Below, in pieces: positions 34,844 to 44,827 of a stretch of 64,000 nt of DNA. The first letter of the stretch is position 1; each line of letters opens with the position of its first letter. A program made the position numbers and the translations under genes. This DNA is from Rhizoclosmatium globosum (Eukaryota; Chytridiomycota; Chytridiomycetes; Chytridiales; Chytriomycetaceae): the NCBI GenBank assembly GCA_002104985.1, contig MCGO01000052.1:62001-126000 (forward strand). The letters run 5' to 3'. Below the pieces are notes generated by a model. That model was not told the DNA's origin. It searched no databases and was given only the letters and a program-made list of their open reading frames with translations.

Positions 34844-35532
34844 TTATCCGTCCATGAGTCTCACTCCCAGAAGTTCTTCACCAAAGATCCAAATCACTTT
34901 CTGGAGACATAACAGAAATCACTCTTCAAATCCTAGAGTCCTACAGTAGAGATACGCAGGAATAATACTCACGTAATAATCAATGGCAGCTGAAAAGGCG
35001 GCAAATCCAGCACAACCTGTCCCCATCGCAACTGGCCCACCTTTTGCTGCTAATGCCGCACCCGTAATACAACCAGCCGAGATTCCATTGTAAATATCGT
35101 TTTTAGCACGGTAAGTTTCAATGACACACTCTGTCCCTGAGAAGACGGCACCGACAACAGCAAAGTTTTTAGCCGAAGAGTAAGATCGCTGCCCCATATC
35201 TTTGAGGGTGAGACGGATTTGTTCCTTGGTAGACTTTTTAGTGAATTCGTCCATGTTTGTTGTAGTGTCCATTGAGCTACCGGTAAAAGGGGGAACAGGG
35301 TCCTAGTTAGTCCCTATTGAGCACCAAGAAAGAAGCACCTCATAAACATTCCAAAGAGACCTCCGAGGGCAAAACCGGCACCAAGAGCCATGACGGACTT
35401 GAACGGACACGATTCAGTCAGCTGCGACATCGCCATCGCCATCATTGGATCCATGCCACCTTGCGCGGCGGCATCAAAGCCACGTTGGAAGTCGCTTGGC
35501 TGGGTGTCGTTGGTGGTGTCGTTGGTGCTCAT
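34844..35532 (-). CDS. TIM22: Mitochondrial inner-membrane translocase subunit Tim22
   Basis: The first exon encodes [20 protein letters not shown] and a Gly-rich helix ([12 protein letters not shown]). A 61-nt intron joins it to the second exon, which includes [40 protein letters not shown] and [20 protein letters not shown]. These are the Tim17/22/23 helices with the two Cys of Tim22. The protein ends DYY followed by GTGAGT. Either the donor is used and a third exon (34844-34887) adds a short tail, or the reading continues to a stop at 34919. The subunit inserts carrier proteins into the inner membrane. Shares a 28-bp promoter with the next gene. Confidence 0.88.
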
Positions 35533-35560
35533 TGTGTAATAAGAAAAGAAAAACAGAGAA
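35533..35560. promoter_or_regulatory. 28-bp gap between divergent start codons
   Basis: The TIM22 start (complement of 35530-35532) and the carboxylase start (35561) are 28 bases apart. The gap is A-rich (AAGAAAAGAAAAACAGAGAA). Transcription starts of each gene must lie within the other gene's coding start, or a start codon is misassigned. Confidence 0.45.
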
Positions 35561-37694
35561 ATGACAGTGTATCACTATCCACCGATTCCTCAGTTGACAC
35601 AACCTTCAAACGAAACAACGGAGGAAAACAGAAATGAAATGCTCAGTTTGTGCAACCAGTTGAAGGAGAAGCTGAACGAGGCAACGGGTCAGGGCAGTCA
35701 AAAGGATCTGAAGAGACATGTTTCTCGTGGCCAACTCCTGGGTCAGTTTACTCGCTTTATTTAAAGTTAAACCTGCTAAACTAAATACTCCTAATTAACA
35801 AACAGCTAGAGACCGTGTTGAACTCCTTCTCGATCCCGATTCGCCCTTTCTCGAACTGCTTCCACTTGCCGGCCTTGGAATTGATGGAATGACACTTGGT
35901 GGTTCAATTGTTGCTGGAATTGGGCTTGTCAAGTGTGTACTACCCCCTCTTTCTCTTTCTCTTTCTTTCTCTCTTTCTTTCTCTCTAAATCAGTCTCGGA
36001 AAGTGGTGTTGAATGCCTCGTGTCGGCAAATGTACCCACTTTTGCTGGTGGCGCGTCAAATGAAATCTCGGTGCAAAAGGCTCTTCGATTGAATGCAATT
36101 GCTGTCGAAAATAGACTGCCTTCTATTCTATTGACTCAGTCGGCCGGTGCGAATCTTGGCCAACAGTCTCGTGTCTTTCATGCTGGTGGCGCCATGTTTC
36201 GCAACCTTGCCATAAAGTAAATATTCTTCTTTTTTTGATGGAGCGGAATGTATAGAGCGTGTTATTTTTGCAGAGAGAGTGTGTAGGCGGTGTGCGCCGA
36301 GCATGAGTCGAGTGAGCGAAGCGAGCATCGGCAGAACACAACCGAAATTCATTCATCCCAAACACTTTCAGGTCAAAACTCAATATCCCCACTTGCAATA
36401 TTGTATTTGGCTCGTCCACTGCCGGCGGTGCATATTCTCCGGGAATGAGCGACTACGTGATTATGGTCAAGGATCAAGCTCAAGTCTTTCTTGGTGGTCC
36501 TCCTCTCGTAAAAATGGCCACTGGTGAAATCGTCGATGCAGAAAGTCTTGGAGGTGCATCTATGCATGCCAGAAAGAGTGGTCTGGCGGATCAGTTGGCG
36601 AGAGATGAAATTGAAGCGATTCGTATGGCTAGAGATTGGTAAATCCCGTTTCATTTTTCGCTTACTCACAGGACGCACTATCAATCAAGGGTGCTAAGTC
36701 TAGACTGGAAAAAAGCTACTCCCCTACCCCAAAAAGTTTTGGAGGGACCCATTGAGAGGCCACTTTACCCCGCTGATTCGCTCCTCGACATTGTCCAAGC
36801 GAATATTCGTATCCCTTTCGAGTCTCGACAGGTCATTGCACGTCTTGTGGATGGATCCCGGTTCTTGGACTTTAAGCCTCTATACGGGCCGAGTGTTGTG
36901 ACGGGATGGGCTCATATCCATGGATTCCATGTGGGGATTATTGCGAACGATGGAGTCTTTTTGCCGGAGGAGAGTAACAAGGCTACACAGTTTATTCAGC
37001 TTTGTAATGCAAGGTAATGAACATCCTGGGAGAGAAATCGGAAGAACTCAAAGTTCAATTCGATAGAAACACACCGATCCTTTTTCTCTCGAATATTACT
37101 GGATTCATGGTCGGACGATCGTATGAAGAGTCTGGGATAATCAAAGCAGGAGCTCGATTCATGTTCGTATTTCGCCAACCATCATTGAACCATTATCTGA
37201 ATATCAGAGCAGCAACGCAGTATCAAATTCATGTGTCCCACATATAACAGTCGTTATTGGTGCTTCGTACGGAGCAGGAAACTACGCAATGTGTGGACGC
37301 GCCTATGCACCTCGATTCATGTTCAGCTGGCCAAACAGTAAATGTAGTGTAATGGGCCCCGATCAATTGACCGGTGTAATGGAAATCGTGATGCGGGAAG
37401 CTGCTGCAAAGTGAGTTTCACTTGTTCAGCTGTAAACACGGTGGTTGGTACTGATTACAACAAAAAAAAAATAGTGCAAAACGCACGTTGAATGAAGACT
37501 CGTTGGGACAACGGCTTTCCCTTTTCCGTGAGGCTGTGAATCAGGAACAGGATGTGTATTATACGAGTGCGCGGTTGTTGGATGATGGTGTTATTGATCC
37601 GAGGGATACGAGGGATGTGCTTGGGATGTGTTTGGAGGTTTGTTTTGGGGCGGAGGTGAAGGGTGGGAATTTGTATGGTGTTTCGCGTATGTAG
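35561..37694 (+). CDS. Acyl-CoA carboxylase beta subunit (methylcrotonyl-CoA carboxylase-like)
   Basis: Segments in order are [58 protein letters not shown] followed by [33 protein letters not shown], and [20 protein letters not shown]. The C-terminal half has [40 protein letters not shown], and [20 protein letters not shown], ending in [20 protein letters not shown]. This is the carboxyl-transferase domain pair, with acyl-CoA (N) and carboxybiotin (C) sites. Ends (YGVSRM) and [10 protein letters not shown] fit MCC-type beta subunits of leucine breakdown. About eight exons, one intron with a CTTT-rich run (35938-35995). It needs a biotinylated alpha subunit that is not in the window. Confidence 0.88.
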
Positions 37695-38034
37695 TGGTTG
37701 GTGATAAAGTGTTTGTATGTTTAACATGTTGTTAAAATTGCACAATCACGGGACTTGACGAGTGGGATTCGCCAAAGGGTTGCCGAGACAAAGGGAATTT
37801 TTGGTAAATCTTTCCCTCAAAAAGATACGATGCCTGACAGCCATTTTCAGTCCTGTTGCTCACTAAAAGCAACTATGGTAAGTTATTGCTTGCGTTTGCC
37901 TAGAACTGCTTCGACGCTCGTGATCTAACGTTTCAAAGAACCCACTTCACATAAAACTACCTTCAATATTTCAGAGTAAATCTCAATCAAAGGCGTCTCT
38001 ATCACTACAAATAAGCTGCCTTGAAAGAAATATA
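37695..38034. other. 340-bp gap, no supported feature
   Basis: The gap is AT-rich with short frames only. It should hold the 3' end of the carboxylase transcript and the promoter of the next gene. Confidence 0.4.
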
Positions 38035-39845
38035 ATGGAAGGCCGATATCACATGAAAAGCCAGGTTGAAAAGAAAACAAACCCACTCCTCATCATTATA
38101 AAAGAACAATCTTTGAAGATTAACAATCAACACAATATCATTACAACTTTGTCTGCGGAAGTGACCTATGAACAAGCGCTGAACAAAGATCTTCGTGAAA
38201 CGGTTGACAATGCAAATATCCAGAACATCAACCTGCAAGAGACGTTAGATAGCCTCACATACACATATGAAAAAAAGTGTAAATCAAATGATACACTGAA
38301 GTCAAACCTATGCCAATCGCGTCTGGCGCTTATTACGAAAAACTTGGAAGTTGAAGCCCTTGACGAGCTTCTTCATCTAAAAGACGCCGAAAAGGCGGAA
38401 ATTGAGCGTAATCTTTTAAGTCAGTTGGAAGCGGCGAGGGAAAGTTATCTTATGGAAGTCAGTGCGATTTCACAGTCCAGAAAAAACGATTTGGTGTGCC
38501 AAAATAGCAGCACAGTAACTTTGCTTGTTGATGATGAGGACATTGATGACGTACGCGAGAAACTACAGGAGACAACGGAAAAGAATGCTGCCTTAGTGTT
38601 GGCGCTGGAAATCTCGGCAAATGCGTTGAAAGAATTGACCAAAGAGTATGTTCAAGTTTGTTCATTGCTTCCACTGGAATGGGGGCAAACTGCTGAAAAT
38701 CTCACATATACTCCTATTCAAGACATTGATGCCAACCAATCCAACTTGTGGACCATTGGTAACAAAAACCTCATTTATATGTGGCTCTTTTTGTAACTGA
38801 CATTATTGAAATTAGACCACTTATTGAATGGCATCGAAGCGATGAACACTTTCTTTTTACCACGAGTTGCGGGAGTCACACTTGGACAGGGAGCCCACGG
38901 AGTTGTGACTGTCAGACAAGACAAAAAAACTCACCGTAAATACGCCGTAAAAACCGTGCGACTCAACAAAAAGAATCCGAAAAGTGTGGAAAAGGTTATG
39001 TCTGAGATGAAAGTCTTGGCATATGCTAAACACAAGAATATTCTGGCTGCCACGGAGTTTTTTCAAAGGCAGAATAAGATTGAAATGGTTCTGCCGCTGT
39101 TTGATGCATCACTCTTCACGTTTTTGTCTGGGGTTCATGTGATTGAGTTTCCAGTTGCTGTGGTTCTTGTTGGTGATTTGGTTGATGGTTTGAAGTACCT
39201 GCACCATTGCATATGGGCCTTTGTCATAGAGACATTAAGCCAGGAAACTTGTTGTTGTCGATTGAAAGGGCAGTCTTGGTTATCGGTTAGTTTGATTCGA
39301 TGATGTTTTTGAAATAAGACTGACGTTTTAAACGCAGCGGACTTTGACCTGGCAGTTGCGTGCAGCTCGCCTTTGGAAGGATTGACTGAGGGGGTTGGAA
39401 CGGAAGGGTACATTGCCCCTGAAGTGTACGCTACAGTCTCTGATGAGTTGGCAAGTTTCGGAACCGCTTGCGATGTTTTCTCTGGAGGAGTTGTAATGCG
39501 AGAAATTGTGCAGAGGATAAGATGACTAATTGTCCACTTCTTGCTGCGTTGACTGCAATTTGTGATTCGTGTATAAGACCGGACCCATCCCAACGACCTA
39601 CAGCGCGACAAATCCAGCAGGTATAAATACTTTGATTTCTTAATTTATCTTTGATACTTCTATTACAGTCTGGAGTTTTTGAGACAGGAGACAGGCATTT
39701 GCTCCATGGTTCCTTGAGAGCCAATTACAACATTAATAAACAAACGCTGAGTTTAGTATTATATCTTAAACAAACTCTGCAGTGTGAACGTAAATTATCG
39801 CTCAAACCAGTGCACGCATTTGCCATGTCCCAAGAGCAATCTTGA
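38035..39845 (+). CDS. Coiled-coil protein kinase with DFD in place of DFG
   Basis: The N-terminal ~245 residues are a charged coiled coil. An intron (38761-38815) after LWTIG joins it to the kinase domain. This has the glycine loop LGQGAHGVVTVRQD, the VAIK-type lysine KYAVKTVRL, an HRD loop CHRDIKPGNLLL and an activation start ADFDLAVA, then GTEGYIAPEVY and the C-lobe end RPDPSQRPTARQIQQ. Two single-base losses, near 39210 and 39498, break the frame; with one base added each, the lobes read through. HRD Asp and APE are present. The Mg-binding DFG is changed to DFD, as in some plant AGC kinases. The kinase family cannot be named. The C-terminus after 39660 is uncertain. Confidence 0.75.
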
Positions 39846-39984
39846 AATGAGAAAATTGAGGCCATCTTCCTCCAAACGCACCCGGGCAGTGTTATATAGT
39901 ATATTAGCAGATGTATTTGTCAATTTTAGGGCGTTGGACTATGAAAACCGCGGATATAGTGAAATATTCCTCACACTCCTCAAC

Positions 39985-40056
39985 GCCCGGGTAGCGCAGC
40001 GGTAGCGCATTTGCCTTCTAAGCAAGTGGTCGTGGGTTCGATCCCCACCTTGGGTG
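39985..40056 (+). tRNA. tRNA-Arg (anticodon UCU)
   Basis: A 72-base cloverleaf without intron. The acceptor pair is GCCCGGG (39985-39991) with CTTGGGT (40049-40055), which includes three G-U pairs. The D arm is GCGC-AGCGGTA-GCGC, the anticodon loop CTTCTAA gives TCT, and the T arm is GTGGG-TTCGATC-CCCAC. Box A-like (TAGCGCAGCGG) and box B-like (GGTTCGATCC) promoters lie inside. A TTTT run at 40058-40061 ends transcription. It decodes AGA arginine codons. Confidence 0.9.
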
Positions 40057-40057
40057 C

Positions 40058-40061
40058 TTTT
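40058..40061 (+). terminator. RNA polymerase III terminator (T4)
   Basis: Four T residues directly follow the tRNA-Arg gene, a short but standard Pol III stop signal. Confidence 0.6.
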
Positions 40062-40654
40062 GGCAGAGTTGGATTAATGGGAATGGTTGATGGAGGTGGG
40101 GTGAGTTGGCAGTTCGACACCATGCGTTTTTACCCTTACTGTTTGAGGAGTATCATGAAGAATGCTGGCAATGGAATTTACTGACTGAGAAGATACGGAA
40201 TGGTAACTTGTTTGTGAAGTTTAAGCCATAGTTGTTTCACTGGACTCAGTCTATCTACCCAACCAAGATCCACCACAACTCAATAATTTCAGCAAGTAAG
40301 TGTTCTGTTTTTTATCTTCTATCTTCTCTTCTCTTCACAGGCGGGGTCGTAGAAGATGACTGAGTTCCAAGTTTTCCTTTAAACATAGCTTGTTTTTGTT
40401 CAAGTGATGGAAACCCCTGAGATGAAATAACCATTTCAGAAACTAAAATACACACAAGAGTCACATTGTCATATCAATATCCAAAATCAAGTCTGTTATT
40501 AGGAAAATCCATGAAAGGCTGCACTTGTACACAAAAGCCGATTGAAGTACCTGCCACAAGAACGAAGGTGTCCAAAGATCTGAGTGAAATTGATGCAACT
40601 CAGCGCAGCCAGAATAGCAATTCAACCTTCAAAAAGACAAGTACGCTTCAATGA
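40062..40654. other. Gap between tRNA and the duplicated kinase fragment
   Basis: No gene can be supported. One plus frame (about 40110-40230) reads FLPLLFEEYHEECWQWNLLT and stops; its origin is unknown. A polypyrimidine stretch (40318-40340) and a small basic frame at 40466-40654 are present. Confidence 0.35.
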
Positions 40655-41225
40655 TGGGGTGTGAATACGAAAAGAAGTGTGAATCAAATGATAGGTTGAA
40701 GTCAAACCTATGTGAATCACGTCTGGCGCTTATGACGAAAAACTTGGAAATTGAAGCTCTTCACGCGCTTCTTAATTTGAAAGACGCCGAAAGAGCGGAA
40801 GCCGAGCGTGATTTTTAAGTCAGTTGGAAGTGGCGAGGGAAAGGTATCTTATGGAAGTCAGTGCGAAATCGAGAGAAAACGATTTGGTGTCCAAAAAGCA
40901 GCGCGGTAACTTTGTTAGTGGGATGATGAAGACATTGATGAGAGCGGAAGACCGATTACGCGAGAAACTTGGCGGGGGAGGACAAACCCGAAAAGTACAT
41001 GCTTCTTTTCTCTTATGTTTCGTTTCGTTTATTAATGGAATTGGAATATAAAAGGGAATTCTCTTGCACCAAAAATTCTAGTTTGTTTCATAGAATATGC
41101 GTACTCAATATCTGGACTCAAAGGAGATATAGTTCAAGTTTGTTCTTGCTTCCACTGGAATGGGGGCAAACTGCTGAAAATCTCAAATTCTCCAATTGAA
41201 GACACTGATTCCAACCAAGTCAAGT
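40655..41225 (+). pseudogene. Decayed partial copy of the coiled-coil kinase gene
   Basis: The stretch is a diverged duplicate of 38268-38745. Matching blocks include AAGTGTGAATCAAATGATA versus AAGTGTAAATCAAATGATA, CGTCTGGCGCTTATGACGAA versus CGTCTGGCGCTTATTACGAA, TATCTTATGGAAGTCAGTGC in both, and CCACTGGAATGGGGGCAAAC in both. The copy has lost bases (a stop arises after GAGCGTGATTTT) and holds an unrelated AT-rich insertion before its last block. Only the coiled-coil part was copied; no kinase domain follows. It is a non-functional tandem duplicate separated from the parent by the tRNA. Confidence 0.85.
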
Positions 41226-41589
41226 ACAATAATACGACTTGGTTAGCTTGCCCCATAGATTCCAATGCAGATTATTTCTGTGCAAAACTAGCAGCACAAT
41301 CACTTTGTTTGCGCAGTAGAATTAGCACCCGGTTTTGGCTCACTTCATCCAACAACTAAGCAGCAGTAAGGAGCCAGAAAGACACAGTGGATCCTGTAAT
41401 AGCAATAGGCTTCCACGTTTCTTTCAAGGACCATTATTTCAACAAATACAGCGTTCTTGCAGACGATTATATCACTGGTTGAGAGCTTGCTCTTTAGGTA
41501 GCAGTTTAATACTTCTTTCAGAACGAAAAGTGTTATCAAAACTGTTTATTGTAATTTCTTATCAAGGAAATAATATGTGCACAAAATTG
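41226..41589. other. 364-bp gap, no supported feature
   Basis: Short frames only. It should include the 3' flank of the enoyl-CoA hydratase gene on the minus strand. Confidence 0.35.
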
Positions 41590-42832
41590 TTAGAGCTTTG
41601 ATGTTCCCTTCTTGAATGTAGCCCAATCCGGCTTCTGCTTTGACAGAAAAGCTTTCATACCTACATATTTGTTTTGAGAAGGGTAAATTAGATCACAATT
41701 GTTGAAACGAGACTTGATGGAAGTCATCTGCTACTTCGTTACTTCGCTGCTTCACCACCGTTCATCATACTTCAAACTTCGCTCACTGATCCGTATCTGA
41801 CCCCAAGCTCACGGTCATAGCACTACTGCTATTCTCTGAGTGTGCCAACTAAAGAGAACCCAAAATACCCACCATACGCGGCCTCTTTACTCTTCATCAT
41901 TCCCTCAAAAACCGACTTGACGTGTCTCACTTTAGAGTCTTCAGACTCTGAACCAGACACGACACGAATAAGCTGTTTGATTGTCGATTGAGCTGAGGGC
42001 CACCTTCAATAAGAAGAGCGGCAAGAGAAGAGACGGATTCATCGAGATGGGTTGGAGAAGTCGCGATAGAATAAATGATACCCGCTTGATGGAGTCGTTG
42101 AATAGGAACTTTTTCGCCCGTAAGGAAAAAGGCGCGGGAGAGGGAGGGACCGAGCTTTACGTACAATTTGTTTAATGAAAAGTATGTGAGAGAGAGAGTA
42201 AATTACCTGTGGGACAATGTAGAGAGAAATGATTGCAGGAATCAAACCGCGTTTCACTTCAGCAAGTTGAATGAAGGAGGAATCAATTGCGATACGAAAG
42301 TCAGTTGCAAAAACGAGGCCGACACCTCCTCCAAGTGCTGGGCCATTTATTCTCGCGACTGTGGACATGGGTGGAGGTTAGAGGAATACGTTCACACATG
42401 GGGTAGTAAATATAATCGATAATTACTTGTTGGTTTTGGGAATCGGCAATTCGTTTAAAGATTGAAAGAGCGGTGTCAAAGGGGGCGCCTGATCCTTTTG
42501 AGGCAGCGGCAAGATCCATTCCAGCCGAGAAGAAGAGACCTTTTCAAGTGAATTGGATTGGATTGGATTAGGTGCCACTTTCAACACAGAGGAGAACGCA
42601 CCTTCACCGGTCAGAACGAGTACGCGGACATCATCGTCCTAATAGATACAGGTTAGTGAGTAGTTAGTGAGTAGTAGTTACTAGTTGGTTTCAATCAAGT
42701 GCAAACCTTCTCGGCTTTGTCCAGTTCTTTAATCAACTCAGCAACCATCGTTGGACTTAGCGCATTCGCCCGTGTTGGATTGTTTAACGTGAGAGTGAGG
42801 ACACCGTTGAATCGCGTTGTTGAAACCGACAT
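41590..42832 (-). CDS. Enoyl-CoA hydratase/isomerase family protein
   Basis: The start at 42832 gives MSVSTTRFNGVLTLTLNNPT-RANAL, then DDDVRVLVLTGEG after a short intron, FSAGMDLAAAS, STVARINGPALGGGVGLVFA and TDFRIAIDSSFIQLAEVKRG. Next is KLGPSLSRAFFLTGEKVPIQ and a final exon KAFLSKQKPDWATFKKGTSKL ending at the TAA (41592-41590). The oxyanion-hole glycines (FSAGMD, GPALGGG) and the Glu of the crotonase fold (LAEVKRG) are present. Six short exons. It could act in mitochondrial or peroxisomal beta-oxidation or in leucine/valine breakdown; no PTS1 is seen. Promoter gap with FAM50 is 41 bp. Confidence 0.85.
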
Positions 42833-42873
42833 TCTTCTTTCTTCTGTTTTCAAAAACAAGAACTAACCAAATA
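42833..42873. promoter_or_regulatory. 41-bp gap between divergent start codons
   Basis: The enoyl-CoA hydratase start (42832, minus) faces the FAM50 start (42874, plus). The gap (TCTTCTTTCTTCTGTTTTC then AAAAACAAGAAC) is pyrimidine-rich on the left half, with no TATA. Confidence 0.45.
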
Positions 42874-44448
42874 ATGTCCCACCACCAAGGATCTGCCTTG
42901 GAAGGAAAGCGTGCCCTTGAACTGGAAAAGGAAAGAGAAAAGTTTATGGGCGAAATCAGTCGCCAAAAGGAACAGATTCGGAAGGTACTTATCTTGTTAG
43001 TTGGGGATAACCTTCCCTTCCCTCACTCGTACTCACTGTACTCACTGTACTCTCTTTCTACATCAATAGGACAATGAAGTGCGAATCGGCAAAGACAAGT
43101 TCGTCTCTCAAACCGAGTCGGTCCAATCAGAACTCATCAAACACACTGGTACCTGCTTCGCCTGCCTCTCTTACTCTCTCATCTAATACCTTCAATCAAA
43201 GTCGGTCTCGTAAAACTCGAAGACTTTCAAAAGATCAAAGAATCACTCAACAAGAAACGTCTCGATGAACTCGAAAAGGGTCTTTCAGCTTCAAACTCAG
43301 TCACAAAAAGAAACGGAAGGATTTGACGAACAAGGCAAAGCTGTCATTTGGTGGTGAAGACGAAGAAGAAGAAGGGGGTGCCCTTGATGCTATTCCAAAG
43401 GGTGTGTATTGTTGAAATCCGCAGTTGGCATGGTTCTGGCTGGAAACCTGCGAGCATAAACCTGAGATGAAGGAAAAAACTGCGGATGCTGAGCAATAAG
43501 CTGTGAATTCCTTCAGTAATCTTGAAGGTGTCGTAATGATGAGAGAATCTGATATCAAATAATCCAAGAGCTGTCGCTTGGCCGTTAATGAAGGACTCTG
43601 TTCTTCATTCCCTGGCCGCCGGCGTTGATTGCCAATAATCTTCTCACTGAACGAATACCCTCCGTCTTCTCAATGTCAACTCCCTCTCATTCCCTAATCC
43701 CTCCATGCCAACTAAAACCTACTCCTCCCTCTCAGAAAAGAAACTCAAAGTTACTAAAAACCCACACGTCGATACATCCTTCCTCCCCGACAAGGAACGT
43801 GAAGCAGCAGAACAACGAGCCCGCGACCTCTTGAAACTCGAATGGCTCAAACAGCAAGATAAAATCAAGGAAGAGAAAATTCAAATCACGTATAGTTATT
43901 GGGACGGGTCTGGTCATCGAACGAGTCTTGCCATCAAGAAGGGAGCCACGATTGCTGAGTTTCTTGCTGCGGCAAAGGCTCAGTGGGATGAATTGAGGGG
44001 CGTGAATGTGGATAACTTGATTTTCGTGAAGGAGGATTTGATTATTCCGCATGTAAGCTCTTTGTTTTGTGTTCATTTGTATTTTTTTGGGTGCCGTTTT
44101 TGAGGAGTCGCTAACTTCTATCTCCAAAGCATATACGTTCTACGACTTTATCATAAACAAGGTGCGTGGAAAGTCGGGCCCATTGTTTGCGTTTGATGTG
44201 CAAGAAGATGTTCGGTTAATTGGAGATGCAAGTGTCGAAACCGAAGAGGTGAGAAGCCTTATCTTTCCAACAACAAAGTACTCATGGACTTCATTTTTTT
44301 ACTACAGACTCATGCTGGAAAAGTCGTTCAACGTGGATGGTATGAGAAAAACAAACACATTTTCCCTGCCTCTCGATGGGAGTTGTTTGATCCTTCGAAA
44401 GAGTTTACAAAGTATACCGTGAAAGATTTGACAAAGGGAATTAAATAA
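42874..44448 (+). CDS. xap5: FAM50/XAP5 family nuclear protein
   Basis: The N-terminal exon encodes [20 protein letters not shown] and a helix ([13 protein letters not shown]), then [20 protein letters not shown] and an acidic stretch. After a 334-nt intron (about 43401-43734) the conserved half follows: [87 protein letters not shown], and [20 protein letters not shown] to the TAA at 44448. Almost every block matches FAM50A. The family is a nuclear factor linked to spliceosomes and, in Chlamydomonas (XAP5), to transcription. Short introns precede HYTFYDF-type and THAGKV exons. Confidence 0.95.
43401..43734 (+). other. Long FAM50 intron with a perfect hairpin
   Basis: Within this 334-nt intron ATCCGCAGTT (43417-43426) is the exact reverse complement of AACTGCGGAT (43478-43487), a 10-bp stem with a 51-nt loop. 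Further on TCGT-A-ATGATGA (about 43528) and CTGA-ACGA (about 43647) could form a box C/D-like terminus. It may encode an intronic structured RNA. Confidence 0.4.
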
Positions 44449-44827
44449 ATAAAAGTGTTAAAAGCTGTGGAGAAAGAAAGTTGTGTTTTTATCATTGTCT
44501 TTCGTTTATACTCATAGCGAGTAAGCAGCAAAGAATAAGCAACATACCTTGCATTGTGATGCAAATGTCAATCGTGTGAGATTTTCGTTTTGTTGGCGGG
44601 TCGTGGGGTCAAAAAACAAGTCGTTCTGAATTGTCATCCACTCACATCCTCGATACTCTTCCTCTTTCGTATCGGCAGCGCGCCGGAATCTCATCAGTTA
44701 CTATCATCTTCATCCACATTGAAGAATCCAGCCTTACTCGACCAGAAAACACTCAAAAAAAGCTGTAAACCCTCCACCTGAAACCCCCTGTCAAAAACAC
44801 TATCTACCCTATCCAACCATTCAGAGC
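44449..44827. other. Gap, no supported gene
   Basis: The gap is the intergenic region between FAM50 and the low-complexity gene. AAATAAATAAAAG at 44444-44456 may be the polyadenylation signal of FAM50. Confidence 0.35.

Noticed and set aside
35938..35995. CTTT-rich run as a promoter element
   Set aside because: It lies within an intron of the carboxylase gene and fits an extended polypyrimidine tract.
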